Notes: generated from the letters alone by a model not told the origin. A DNA stretch of 64,000 nucleotides from Phallusia mammillata (GCA_003260075.1 QLIY01000095.1:191854-255853); one strand, 5' to 3'; shown: positions 12,994 to 40,982, counted from the first letter of the stretch. Translations and numbers: made by a program.

Positions 12994-13789
12994 CAGGTTC
13001 TGCTGTTTCAATATCAGAACATTTTTAAGTAACAACATATTTTTGCATTTTATTCAACCTTTTTGATGCTGGTTTACCAAATGCTTGTTTACCGGAGTTT
13101 AACCTACAAAATGCTAAAGATTTACAAAATTTTGTGTTTACAACCATTAAAACAAAAGTTGTGAATGTGATTTTTTTTATTTTTCTTGTTTTAAGGTTAA
13201 CATTACATAGTACTTAATATGTAGGCTTTAAATGATAAATAGTGACATTTACTAAATCCAGAAACAGTTTTTTTTACTGAACGGATGAATGGCATTGAAA
13301 AGATGGGTAAGAAAATGTTTATTTTTTACTCTTTTCAAAATCTTCATTTTTAAATTTGTGAATTGAATTAATGCCCCCAAAAGAACATAAATTAAAACAG
13401 ACATATTGTAAGATAGAGGATTGCTTATCAAACATGTCAGTGTGGTATGGCAGGTTAATCAGTTGCGTAAGAAAACTGAAAGAACTAGCAAGCGCAGACC
13501 TTTCTTACTGTCTAAAGTCTAACTTTCATCTATTCATTGTGTGAAAAAAGATGTTGTCAGTTATTAATACATCTGTTCAATGGCCATGTTTTATTTTACA
13601 ATGCGTTTAACACAAACAAATGTACATGGGTTTTCAAACATTGATGCTTGAATGAAATTATGACACGGAGCTTATATATGAAATAATATAAAGTTTTTGA
13701 ATTTAGTTGATTTTGCAGACCTTAATATGCTTCGCAAAAATAACAAATCAGTCGGGTGGCGCTGGTGAGCCTGGCTGCCGTTTTGTAAA
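12994..13789. other. AT-rich intergenic DNA between AGK and serpin A
   Basis: Convergent 3' ends: AGK ends at 12993 (plus) and serpin A at 13790 (minus). It should hold both 3' UTRs. I see no coding potential and no clear repeat. Confidence 0.5.
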
Positions 13790-16700
13790 TTATTTTGCTG
13801 TTGGGTCACCAACTTTTCCCATAAATGTAAACACTTTTGACAAGCCGTTATAAACTGCAAAGAAAAAGGGCTCATCAACTTTCAAAACTGTTGGGCCCTG
13901 ATTGCTGCGACTAAAAATTCCAACAGATGTTGCTGCTGCTGCCTCGGTTCCTAAAAAGCAAAATGCAGTTGCAAATATAGGGCATTCATTGTGGTTAGTA
14001 ATGTGTCCTAGCCAGTATTGGATTGACAGTTGCATGTGAAAAATATTAGCTTTTCTAGTGATGAAAGTATAGGCTTGACTTTGTGTTTTTTAGGTTTTGG
14101 CATTTAAATTCAGTTCTGGGTGAATTATATTAAACTTAGTTCTGGGTGAATTATATTAAACTTAGAAATACAAATTTTTAACTATAATCTACAAAGTTAA
14201 GGTTTGCATACCCTAAATGAAATTTAAAAGGTTCTAAATAAAATTGAAAGGTGCGAAGAGAGTGGCTTTTAAACACTGATTGCTAATTATCTCATTATAT
14301 CAAATATATTGTATGTTAAAATAAATGGATTGACCTGCAAGTAGATAAAATTTTACATAACTGACCATTTTCATTGACTTCAATGTAAGCCTTATGGTCA
14401 ATGTTTGAAACGTAAAGTTGTTCATTTCTTATTCCGTGAAGGTTGCTCCTACTGCTTTGAAATACTTCCCGAATGCCACTGTTTTTCAAAATCTATGAAA
14501 ACAAGTCATGAAAAAAGTTGTCCTAACAAATGTATTCTTTAACTGATAACAATTTTCATCTAAATATTTGGGTGCATTTCATTATTTCAACTTTTTAGTT
14601 TGTGTTTAAAAAAGTTAGTGAAGACTGAGGAGAATTTTAAATATCGTTTCATTTACTAAAGTAATGAAATGAAACCTTAACTATAAATTAAACATAAACA
14701 TATCACATTTTTGGGTTTTAAATATATTATCTACATAGAAAATGCTTAGCTGTTAAATATGTTTAATGTCTAATCCAGGGGTGCACAACCTTTTCACTGT
14801 GACAGCCGCATCGCAGATACTTACTTCACCAACGACCGCCTATTACCTTGTATTTATTTCAATATTACTGATGTAATGAAATTGGTACATATCATATATG
14901 TAGCATTTATTTACGTCACGGCCACCAGTACATATATTTTAATAAACATGTTCATGGCTGCTCAAACTAATCTCTGCGACTGTATGCAACCGTACGGCTG
15001 CAGGTTGTGCACCCCTGGTACAATCCTAAAGAATACTACAAAGCTTTTGGGATATGGCTAATCGCATACTGGTTAATGACATAAATCATTTAATTGCATA
15101 AAGATTGTAAATCCAATATGTTCGAGAAAAAGATTCAAGTTAATTGTAAAAAATCTAGCAAATCGGTGTTAAACGTACAGATTTCATATCCATGTTGCCA
15201 CTAATTTTGAATGTGGGCATCGTGATAATGTAAGGACTGACAGACCAAGAAGCCACATCCGTTAACATCAGAGCAGCCCTTGCATTGGCACGGAATTGTG
15301 ACAGTTCTAACAATAAAGAAATAAAGTGTTGATGTCAAAAAACAACAGTTCACTTAATACAAGTTGTTACTGTGTTGAGTATGAACTCCAATCACCAAAT
15401 AGGAAGTTTTGATCTGTATTGATTTGTATGGAATTGCAATAAAGGTCATTTTGTACTTGTTGTCGTGTTTCACTTTTACATCTCCTTCAAACTTCATGCA
15501 TTCAACATCTTTGGAAGAATTTTTTGTCACATAAAAAGGACAAGTCTGTAAGAAAACAAGTTCTTTATTTCATGGAAAAATATTTCAGGTTCAAATACAT
15601 ATATATATATATATATATATGGCATTAGATTTTTTTCACCTATTCAGATAAAACTTGAGGTATAAATGATTTGTAACGTGGTAAGGTGTTTTGGTCTAAA
15701 GGGTTCCAGTATATAAGCTATTTCTGCCAGGCATAATATCAAGTTTATAGAGCTCTTCTGGAAATTGTATTTTTATTCTGACATTTCAACGTCCAATACA
15801 GGGGTCCACATTAACTAAGATTTACTCTATATACATATTATTATAAAACAGTTAAATATTTTTTGGGTTATAATTCTATAGTTTCAATAAAACAACAAAA
15901 TGTTACAAACAACGTTTAGTAAAAAACTTTAATTTAAACTTACTTCATTCAGTTTTTGGAACTTTTTTTTCCAGTCAGCTTTGAAATAAATTGCGTTGAC
16001 TAATATTAACCTCGTTGGGGGGGGGGTGTAAAAAACTTTAATTTCAACTTACTTCATCCAGTTTTTGGAACTTTTTGTTCCAGTCAGCTTTGAAATAAAT
16101 TGCGTTGACTAATATTAACCTCGTTGGGGGGGGGGAAAAATGCCCTTTGTCAATACATTGGATTTTTGGAATGCAAATTCACTAAAACTACCTTTGCATG
16201 ACATAATGTGGGTAAAATTTTTTTATCATTTGTATTTTGTGTTTAGAATCAATGGTTGGGTTGCTAACCAAACAGAGGGCTTAATTAATGGCCTGGTTAA
16301 TCCATCAACTTTAACTGAACTAACGAGGTTAATATTAGTCAACGCAATTTATTTCAAAGCTGACTGGAAGGGGGGGGGGGTACCCACATTATGTCATGCA
16401 AAGGTAGTTTTAGTGAATTTGCATTTAAAAATCCAATGTATTGACAAAGGACATTTTTGCATGTTTTCTGCATAATGATATGTTCGAATTTCGGACACAA
16501 ATTTATCAAAAGTAAATTAAAATTCCTGAAGTTTATATTAAGCACAAAAGATTCAGTACTTTACATGGACAAAAACATTGCATGGTTCGACACTTTACAT
16601 GTGCCTTGTTTACCCAAAATGAGAAAAGGGGGGGGGGTCACAAAAAAATCAGTACTTTACATGGACAGAAACATCGCATGGTTCGACACTTTACATGTGC

Positions 16701-17908
16701 CTTGTTTACCCAAAATGAGAAAAATAGTGAAATTGTTAAAAACCACATTAAAAAAATGCTTAGTTGCACAAAATTAAATTGTTGCAAGTGTGTTTCCTTG
16801 GTACTGTGTTTGAAACTGAAATGAAAGTAGGCCATAAATTAGAAAATGTATGAGTCAAAAATGTTTTGTTGAATGTTTTTGTAGTGGTTTTTGCCTAAAA
16901 CAATTATATATGTACTTACAGTGGTTTTGAAAAAAAAAATTGTCTTTAGTGTAAGTAATTATGTTGTAATGCCTGTGCCAAAAACCTACACCCAAAATTT
17001 GGCATCATTTACGTTTCTGCTGTTGCTTCTGAATCTGTGAAGTTTACAGCATGTGCGTTTGAGCTGTAGCTTTCTTGTATTATGTTGGTGAACTCAGGTT
17101 TTATTTCCAATCCATCAGCGACATACATTCGGTTTGCAAGTTTCAGAGTTTGTCCTGTGGGACGTTCTATGCAGTTCCTGTACATTTTCCTAAATACAGC
17201 AAACAAATAGTTTACTGCAAGTAATTGAAACAGAGCTAAAATTATAAGGGGTTTTGTCCATATGGCCGGTATTGCAAAAACATGGTTAAAAAGATTTATT
17301 TTATCTGTGCCTCATTTTTTTTTATTAATTACTCTTGAAAATACTTAAAAAACAGAATTTTTTTAAAACAGTCTAAGTTTTTAATTCTGACCTGAAATGC
17401 TTTTTGCCGAGTTGTCTCTTTAAATTAAAAAATGATGCCCCATAAATAATAACATTACCAATGTGAGTTTACTTATTTGTGGAGTCACATCCGGTTCTGT
17501 GTTCAGCAGTGGGTTATAAAATGCCAGTTGGGGAAACAATTGATATAGATACCTCATAAGTTTGTGAATTCTCCAATCTTCAAAAGTAAGCAGTTCCATG
17601 GTCCTTTTGATTTCATACTTGGTATTTTCTCTAGCTCCAGCCAAAACCATTCCTAATGCCTGTGAAATGCTGAAAAATATTCACAATCAAATGAAGATGT
17701 ATACAAAAAAATTGTGTTAACATATAGCTTACCTGAATGGTGAAAAAATTACATTTGGATCTTTAGAATTCTCCACAACTCTGTGGTACAAGGTGCCTGA
17801 GAATGCTTTGCTTTTGGTCACAAACTCGTTCATCTTTGGCCCAAAATTGTTTTGTGCATGGGCAGACAGACAAATAATAACTAAAATTGTTAACCTTACC
17901 TTTAACAT
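13790..17908 (-). CDS. Serpin A: secreted, inhibitory-type serpin with predicted P1 Arg; exon 4 damaged by assembly
   Basis: Suicide-substrate inhibitor of serine proteases, probably secreted. Exons (minus): 17908-17733, 17669-17473, 17214-17013, exon 4 (see the separate entries at 15944-16380), 15545-15371, 15306-15179, 14492-14366, 13950-13790. The start MLKVRLTILVIICLSAHA is a classic signal peptide. Serpin landmarks: FSPFSISQALGMVLAGA (exons 1-2), KLANRMY (exon 3), INGWVANQTEGLI and LILVNAIYFKADW (exon 4), then EVNENG, GTEAAAATS and the end FMGKVGDPTAK. The reactive-centre hinge (P15 Gly, P14 Thr, P12-P9 all Ala) is of inhibitory type. Counting from it puts P1-P1' at Arg-Ser in GIFSR-SNQGP, which predicts trypsin-like targets. 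With exon 4 repaired the protein is about 437 residues. The same exon plan as serpin B at 19137-22679 indicates tandem duplication. Confidence 0.87.
14113..14165. repeat. 26-base direct repeat, two copies
   Basis: AGTTCTGGGTGAATTATATT followed by AAACTT is repeated immediately in an intron of serpin A. Perfect copies with no G run between them, so a recent local duplication. Confidence 0.85.
14777..15019. mobile_element. hAT-like MITE in a serpin A intron
   Basis: Ends are inverted: CAGGGGTGCACAACC at the left and GGTTGTGCACCCCTG at the right. The flanking 8 bases (gtctaatc and gtacaatc) match at 6 of 8 positions, consistent with an old 8-bp target duplication of the hAT type. No transposase is encoded, so it is non-autonomous. 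Confidence 0.75.
15598..15622. repeat. (TA)n microsatellite
   Basis: About 12 uninterrupted TA units inside the serpin A intron after exon 4. Simple sequence with no further signal. Confidence 0.9.
15651..15830. mobile_element. pogo-like MITE fragment in a serpin A intron, interrupted
   Basis: The core GAGGTATAAATGATTTGTAA and CGTGGTAAGG at 15658 and the end TTAACTAAGATTTACTCTAT at about 15813 match the family. Between them lies the foldback word CTATTTCTGCCAGGCATAAT, shared with 37050-37110, which suggests a nested insertion. Confidence 0.55.
15944..16016 (-). pseudogene. Partial copy of serpin A exon 4 (3' half), cut by a poly-G gap
   Basis: On the minus strand this reads LILVNAIYFKADWKKKFQKL and ends at a good donor (GAA|gtaagt). 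It is truncated at its 5' side by the G run at 16017-16026. A second allele-like copy lies at 16125-16053, cut at the same base by the next G run. Neither is a separate gene; both are ends of unmerged contigs. Confidence 0.85.
16053..16125 (-). pseudogene. Second partial copy of serpin A exon 4 (3' half)
   Basis: Near-identical to 15944-16016 (a few substitutions, for example in the AAGTTCC stretch) and cut by the G run at 16126-16135. Best read as the other allele or an overlapping contig end. Confidence 0.85.
16136..16369 (+). other. Contig in inverted orientation carrying serpin A exon 4 (5' part)
   Basis: The plus strand here has an acceptor (gtttag at 16241-16246) followed by INGWVANQTEGLINGLVNPS and then LTRLILVNAIYFKADWK, while every other exon of this gene is on the minus strand. 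The block is bounded by G runs at 16126-16135 and 16370-16380. Its first about 80 bases (16137-16217) are the reverse complement of 16382-16460 just beyond the next G run, and its exon end is the reverse complement of the exon copies at 15944-16125. Flipping this block restores one continuous exon 4 and intron. Confidence 0.9.
16552..16726. repeat. Duplicated block around the poly-G gap at 16628-16637
   Basis: The block beginning AGTACTTTACATGGACA is present at about 16552-16627 and again at about 16647-16726 with small differences, separated by 10 G. It lies in intron 3 of serpin A and is an unmerged contig overlap. Confidence 0.85.
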
Positions 17909-19136
17909 TTTTTCCTCAGTAAAAATTCTGTGTTTGCAACATAAATATTGCACTCAATGAATTATAACATAAATAGATTTTTTGAAACTCAGTAAAAGTT
18001 TCTTTAAAACTACAAAAAACAATCACAGACAAAAGCTGGTTCATGTTCTCCAAGCAAAATGTTTGTTTCTTCGTCTACCAATCTTTTGTTTCTGCAAACT
18101 TTTTAACAAGCAAATCAACACATACAGGAAATTATTTATAGCAACAGGGGGGGGGGATTTTTGTTTCTGCGATCTTTTTAACAAGCAAATCAACACATAC
18201 AGGAAATTATTTATAGCAACATTGCGAACAACAAGGCTTACGTTTTCATCTCTGCTTTCCATTGCCTTGTAACCTTTACTGAACTGAAGCGATATCAGCA
18301 GGTTACATGGCAACCGTTTATCACAAACATGTGTTTTTCGCTTTCACATGCTGTTGTGTTGTTCAATATGGGCAAGTGTGGTTTGACATGAGATGAGTCA
18401 TTGCAGCACAATTTGACATTTGGACTTTGGCGCATTAGCCTCAAATCTTGGGACTATTTCCCCCTCAGGCAGTATTTAATACCACAAAAAGCAGTGTTTT
18501 CGTTTATGATTTTTTGTGCTTGACTCGGAAAAAACTTACATGAGAAAAATTACATGAGACATTATATAACCGTGCAAGGGGGGGGGGTGACTCTCAATGG
18601 AAAAACTTACATGAGAAAAATTACATGAGACATTATATAACCGTGCAATAAACAACTGCAAAGCATTTTTGTCTGTTGTTGGTTTTAATTTAAACATACA
18701 AAATTACCGACAGACGTCAGTTCTTAACTTTCAATTGAAGCTGGAATACAAATAGGAAGTTATTCAATGCAGATAATGTCAAAATGACGTCAATAGCACA
18801 TTTCCTCTGAACTTTCATTTCCTCTTGAGCAATTGAAATGATTTTTTCAATGACCCACAATTGAATTTTGTTGAGAGTAAATTTAATTCAGTTTTGTGTA
18901 TAAACATGCTTAACTTATTTGGAAAACATAGTTTTATTAGTTTAAGCACTTTTTTGATCTATCTGTTTAAAACCGAAAATTAGACCCAGTGGAAAAAATG
19001 ACACAAAACATCAAAGTAATTTTGTATTTTGTACAAAACAATCCACACACAATATGTTTATACAAAAACTGCATTCTACTTCAGACAAAGCATTCTGCCA
19101 TTTTAGCACATTGCTTGATTTTTGAAAAAAGAAATC
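17909..19136. other. Intergenic region between the two serpins, with two poly-G gaps
   Basis: Holds the upstream region of serpin A and the 3' region of serpin B. G runs at 18147-18156 and 18588-18597 each separate near-identical blocks: about 18064-18146 with 18157-18222, and about 18535-18587 with 18598-18648. I see no gene. Short minus-strand open frames here merely read through the duplicated blocks. Confidence 0.7.
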
Positions 19137-22100
19137 TTATTCCTGTAGTGGATTGTTAACTCTTCCCATGAAAACGAACATTTTACTGGGAACGTTGTAG
19201 ATTCCGAAAAAGAACGGCTTGTTTACTACGAACGACTGATACAGTTGGATAGTTCGCGACATTATTATGGCAACTGTAGCAGCAGCTGCTCTTGTCCCTG
19301 AAAAACATAAGTTCTTGTTACTGTAAACATTTGCTGTTGGTTGAATTTGAGTCTGGATAGCTAACAGTAATCAAAACCTGTAATTGTTAATGGCCTGACT
19401 TGATAAACTAACACTTCCTGTTTATATATTGCTGTAAAACATGTAGGCTGTGTGTTTGGTTGTGGCACATCTTTTTCTTAACCTTACCTTTTTCATCTAC
19501 TTCAATTTTAGATTTGTGAACGAAATCAGAGCAATACAATGGCTCTTCATTCATGCCACTAAGGTCACTTTCCCGACGGTTAAACAATTTTGTGATCCCC
19601 ATCTTTTGAAGAACCTGTAAAAAACATCATAGTTAGATTACTAAAATACTTTTTTATAATTGTTAAAAAATTTGGTAAAAAAAATGTCAAAACAATGGAA
19701 TTGGTTAGAATTGTTAAAAAATGGAATTGGTTAAGTTTTTTTACAACTTTTTATTTTTTTTTGTATATCATGATTACAATGCAAAAAGATACTTGCCTTT
19801 TTAGCATTAATTTCACTTGATACGTTGAATTTTGGCATAGTAAGTAATATATCTACTACTGCCCATTCAGAAGGGTTGAGTTTTGACAGTGCTTTTAGGG
19901 CAGATGGTGTTAGCTCCGTCAAACCTAAGAAAAAAATCGGATTAATCTTGGAGAAATATTTGCATTAAAATATACAAATGCTAATATGTTGCTGGTTGGT
20001 TAAACATTTAATTTTTTTTACTATAAATTATAAATCCTAACTACAGCTATTTTATAAGTGATCTGTCATGGTTATTGCTAAATCGGGTTAATTGCCCCCA
20101 AAAAACAATTTATCATGCAATTTACTAGATTTATCTGTATTGCTGATAACAATAAAATGATTTTACATTCATGCTATCATGTACTGGTAGTAATATTTGG
20201 GATTAATTTAAATGGTTTTATGACTAATACAATGTCAAATCTAATATGTGGAGATTGCAAGTTTGTTGAATTAGTTTTTATGTGATTTTTTTATGAGACT
20301 TCAAATTCAGTTCAACCAATAAGCTTCCAATGGGTTGGAGCAATGCCTTTCAAGTTTCTAGCGTAGAAAAACGCTAATTGTTCTGCCCCGATTAGAACCA
20401 CCAACTTCCTGAGTGAAAGCATTACACCCAGACAAAAGTCAAACATCATTCAGATAACCAATGTTTTTTTTCTGTGTCTTTGCTGTTTACGAAACTGTTT
20501 ATCAATGACAATTGGATAAAGTGACAATGCAAATAAAATTTTGACTTGACTTTTGATTTGGCACTAACCACTTTTCAGCCTACCCACAGTTTAAGGCAGT
20601 TAAAAAATCAAAGAAACAAAACATGCATCCGGATTTTAAAACACGTTACCTCGAGTGTTTATAGGTTTTCCGATCACCATAAAAGTAGTAGGTGTGGGTC
20701 CAGACGAGTACGGAATTGCCACAAAATCCATTTGCAGTGTGGTTCTGTCTATTAATCGATGCAAATGGCTATGAAGCCTCATTCTCTCAACATTTTTAGT
20801 GCTGCCATCAGTTAAATGGAATCTCAATGGCTAGAATAAAGGCAAATATATACTTGCTAAAGGAAGCTGCTTAAAGACATTTGATTAAAAGTCTTGCCGT
20901 TTCTTATCTATGTGCTTATAGTGGCCTATAGTGTTATAGTGCTTTGTTGTGATTTACAGCATCTTAATGCTATGCAGCTATTTCCAGTATATTTATTTTG
21001 TTGTAATGCTTAAAAACCGTCTACTTACAAATCTGCTGGATGTAAATTTTTCTTTCCATTGTCCATTGAAGTAAACTGCATTTAGCAAAGCAAGACGCGT
21101 CAATTCATTGAACATGCCTGGATTCACCAAATTCTGTATCATGTCGTTTGTTTGGTCAGCTACCCACTGGTTGATTCTACAAACAAACAGAAATGATTTG
21201 TCAACTTTTAAGCCCTTTAATGTTTCGATAATGTTGTGTTTGAACATGGTTATGATTTGTGTTTTCAGTTTGGCTTGACTATATTTTTGTGACTTCGGGC
21301 GCAAATTAATGCATTGTTTTCTTCAAATTGAGATGAAAAATCCTGATTTTTGATGGGTTTTAAATTTCAAATGTATTGAAATGCATAATGGTTTAGTGAT
21401 AAAAAATTGTAAACCCTTAACTTAGTTTGGCAGTTTAACTTGACTGCACTTTGTTATTGAGTTTGGTTGAGTTTATTGGCAAAAATTGAGACCAGAATAT
21501 TGTCACACAAACAAATCTTGCCTGTCAGATGCCTCCTGAGAATTTGAAGGATTAAAAGACTGAGACACAGCATTGTAGTAATCTTGCAGCAATTGCGTGT
21601 AGTTTTCATAGAGCTGATACTGTTCTTGAACAAAAATCCCGTTTGCAATATCCAGCGCAGGTCCGTTTCCACTTTGAGGTAACAAAGCTGTTGCCCCTCT
21701 GAAAAACAAATTGGAAAATAAGTTTAACACTGTTTTTTGAGGGTCTAGAACAGCAAAGAAAATAAGTTTATAACCTACAACATGTTTTCATGAACCGTTA
21801 AATCAGAAACACCCGGAACCCCAAGAGTTTGCATGATCTGGCTTCTGGTACTTGTTCTTGCTCCAGCCAAAATCATTCCCAGTACTTGGCTGATGCTAAA
21901 ATAACAAATGTTTATGACATTATTATAATTATAGCTGTAGTGATGTAAATCATTGTCAAACAGACAGGCCAGATACTATTGTAAAGGGTATGAGATTGAA
22001 CATCAAGGGGTATGAAGAGCCTTGGGCCACAGAGCAGCTTGTATTTAGTAAGAAGACACATTGTCTAATAACAATCCTTTTTTACTTCATGTCAGTAATT

Positions 22101-22679
22101 TCTGTGTGAAATACCAGTTTAACGTTTAATTGTGCTAAAAAAAGCAATTTAATTTAGCAATATATATCTGAAATAATCCATCAGAATTTTTTTAGGGGTA
22201 CGAAGAATGCTCTGGCCTGACAAAGGGGTATGAGCAGCAAAAAAGGTTGGGAACCCCTGCTCTATAGCATTTTTACATGTACAAGTGGTACAGTATTATT
22301 AAATATGTCCTAAATAATTTAAACTTAAAGGCGATAAATTTAGGTTTGTTAAAACATGAAATTGTTTGTCCCTTTTTAAATACATCATAAGTATCTTATT
22401 CAAATAGAATTTTAATCTTTTGTTTTCTTCTGAACATATTTGAATAATAATTTGTTGAAGAATTTATTTTGACATTCTTTACCTCAAAGGAGAAAAAACA
22501 ACATTTTTGTCTTCACTCATTTCAATAATTTGTTTGTACATCTTGGCATTGAAGTGATTCATAGCCTGAGCAAAGTCTTCGTAATTGTATGGAGGTGGTG
22601 TAGCAGCAGCAGGTACATATGCAGCATTGGCTGTTGCTGCTAGCACAGTTAGTAACAACAAAATCACTAATGGTTTCAT
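19137..22679 (-). CDS. Serpin B: secreted, inhibitory-type serpin with predicted P1 Arg
   Basis: Tandem paralogue of serpin A. Exons (minus): 22679-22483, 21895-21779, 21698-21522, 21176-21029, 20830-20650, 19924-19797, 19614-19488, 19297-19137. They sum to 1236 bases, 411 residues plus stop. The start MKPLVILLLLTVLAATANA is a signal peptide. Landmarks: SISQVLGMILAGA, ALDIANGIF, INQWVADQTNDMI, LALLNAVYFNGQW, RFHLTDGSTKNVERM, FVAIPY, LTMPKF, KIEVDEKG, GTRAAAATV and the end FMGRVNNPLQE. The hinge is inhibitory in type, although P13 is Arg where Glu is usual. Counting from P15 Gly places P1-P1' at Arg-Thr in IIMSR-TIQ. Two introns need GC donors, after 21522 (AG|gcaag) and after 19797 (AAG|gcaagt); using them keeps the whole frame. 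Targets are probably trypsin-like proteases, by inference. Confidence 0.9.
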
Positions 22680-24441
22680 GATTCTTTAGTTTTAGTTTGT
22701 CTGCAAAACAAAAGTGTTAAAGTTTAATCGAACAAAAAACAGACAAAAAAGTAAAATTTCCTCATGGGGACAACATCACTAAAAAATTTAATCCAATAAA
22801 AAAGAACAAACAGACAAAAACATTGATTTTTCTGAAACCAACAAAACAATCGTTTGCAAAAATTATTTGTCAAGTCCTCAACAATAATGACCTACAGGCT
22901 TCATATCTGCTGTTTTTATATTCAACTTGTAAACATAAAATTTGCTGATAAGAAATGAGATTCCTGCTATTGCTTGTAAATTTTACTCTGACGCAGGATC
23001 TGAAATTTGAATGGAAATTTGAGAAGCATGATAGGTTTAATTCCTTGCCTTGGGGCGAAAACTAAATATATCTTGTCCATTCAGTGCTGTTTTGAAGATT
23101 TTATCCTGATTCTGGTGCCCTTTTCAGCCTTCAATTTACACCTTATGTACATAATAAATAACATAGGTGAATTACTGTGGTATTTTTGTATCTGCGCCTT
23201 GAACCTTTTATTTCAACATTATTAAAAATTTTGAAAAATAGAAAATATTTCGTTTATTGCCTGAAGCAGTCAATTTACATCAGCATTCTATACATGATAT
23301 TTAAAAATGATAATTAAACATTTTCCAAAATAATGCTGAAATTTAGCATGTTTTCAGCCTTTTTACTAGCTCACACACTAGCCCTTCTTGAGGCATATAC
23401 TTCTATTTATACTTTCCACCACTTCTTCAGGCCACCACCTGCCCTCCATATATATTCCTTTTCGTAGATTTCCTGCTCAATTGCAAGTATTTCCTGTTTA
23501 AGGGCATGACCTCAGTACTTCTATGATTCATTGAAGGGGTCCGAACAACTTGTTACAATTTCACTTTTATTTAGGTGTGAATCACGCTGCACTCAGCACG
23601 TTTCACACGCATTTCCTCTTTCCACACCTCCCTCTTAAATTGTTTTAATCATTTTACTATTGGACAACTGTGTTTGCAAGTAGTCAATGCTACCTTCTTA
23701 GGTTTTTAGTAATGACTTAGGTCAGAGAAATTCTGTTTTATTTGTCCGTTTTTGTTTTAAAGTTAAATGTTGCTATTATTGTGCAACATCTCAGCACTTT
23801 TGTCTAAAGTTTTATACCTAAAAACTGCTGCATTTAAAAAAAAAATTTGTCATTGCATTATTAACAAACAAAAACAATTCAATACCAAAAAACAACTCAT
23901 AATAGTCCCATGCTCTCTGCATTACAATTTATTTGAGTGCATTGATAACTTAATAGAACTAAATAAATAAATTCACAAACATCTTATTAAATAATAACAA
24001 TAAAAATTGTAATTATAAGCTGCAAAATTGTAATTGTCTTGTAAATATAAGCTGCAAAATTGTAATTGTCTTCACAAAACTCTATTGATTCATACACTTA
24101 TTCCAAATCGATTCATTATGATTACAAAATATTTTGATTAAAAACAGATTTTAAACTGTTTGTTAAATTTATTTAATCCACAGTTTATTTGTAAGTATAA
24201 AATTTTTGGGTTTGCAAGATGATAATCTTTAATTGAAAAAAAAAATAAAAAATAAAATGCATATTTATGATGTGCATTACTTTCCATCTAATTACCATCA
24301 CAGCTTTGTGATTTGACATCACTGCATTTTAAATTCTTGCCTGCCTATTGTTTTGTGCTGATGTGTCTTAAATCATCAGAAATTTTATAGCTGCTCGAAC
24401 ATTGTTGCTATTAAATTTTTTACAGTGTTGTACATCATGTA
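22680..24441. other. Upstream of serpin B: AT-rich intergenic DNA
   Basis: Contains the probable serpin B promoter next to 22679. At about 24003-24073 there is a short tandem repeat of a unit containing AAGCTGCAAAATTGTAATTG, two copies. No serpin reactive-loop exon (no FMG or hinge motif on the minus strand) could be found here to go with the orphan exon at 24442. Confidence 0.5.
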
Positions 24442-24572
24442 CCTTTTTCATTCACTATTATTCTGGTCATGTGTGTAAACTTGTCAACAGTTAAACCTCT
24501 ATCAGAGGCTTCAAAAATTCCACTGAGGTTGCTATCGGAAGGCGAAAATATATCTGATATGCCAAAATTTAG
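24442..24572 (-). pseudogene. Orphan serpin exon (pre-hinge exon of a third serpin)
   Basis: Minus-strand frame of 43 codons with no stop between an acceptor (tttgtag) and a donor (AAAG|gtacat). It reads GLNFGISDIFSPSDSNLSGI and ends with MTRIIVNEKG, the serpin segment equivalent to exon 7 of serpins A and B (GITKLFNRRESDLSGM and KIEVDEKG). No other serpin exon is visible within 2 kb on either side, and the SKIV2L gene starts at 24954. Most likely the relic of a third cluster member. It could be a live gene only if its other exons fell into an assembly gap such as the G run at 24731-24740. Confidence 0.75.
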
Positions 24573-24689
24573 ACCTACAAAAATGTTCATTACTTTTTTC
24601 GTAATTGTTTGAATATTTTATTTCAATAAACATTTAAATGATACAAAGTGGTAAATAAATCTTACATTCAAAATCTGAACCTTTTACCA

Positions 24690-24778
24690 TTGTTTTTTCT
24701 TTTCTTTTGGGCAGTCCATTATGAGTTATTGGGGGGGGGGTTTTTTCTTTTCTTTTGGGCAGTCCATTATGAGTTATT
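24690..24778. repeat. Duplicated block around the poly-G gap at 24731-24740
   Basis: The block ending CAGTCCATTATGAGTTATT occurs on both sides of a run of 10 G. Unmerged contig overlap just upstream of SKIV2L. Confidence 0.85.
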
Positions 24779-24953
24779 CCCCTTAAAGTTGTACTTACTT
24801 ACCCCAAAGTTAAATGTGATATATTATGATAATAATTTAGTGTAATTAAAATTGCATTGTATCGTTTCAGGTTTAGGCAAAAACATAGGGCAATTCCAAA
24901 AAGAATAATGTGAACAATCAACCTGTAATAATTAAAATTTTTTATTTCAAATC

Positions 24954-40982
<16,029 letters not shown>

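Noticed and set aside
17982..18313. Open frames on both strands in the region between serpins
   Set aside because: They consist of the duplicated block around the G run at 18147 and have no splice or homology support.
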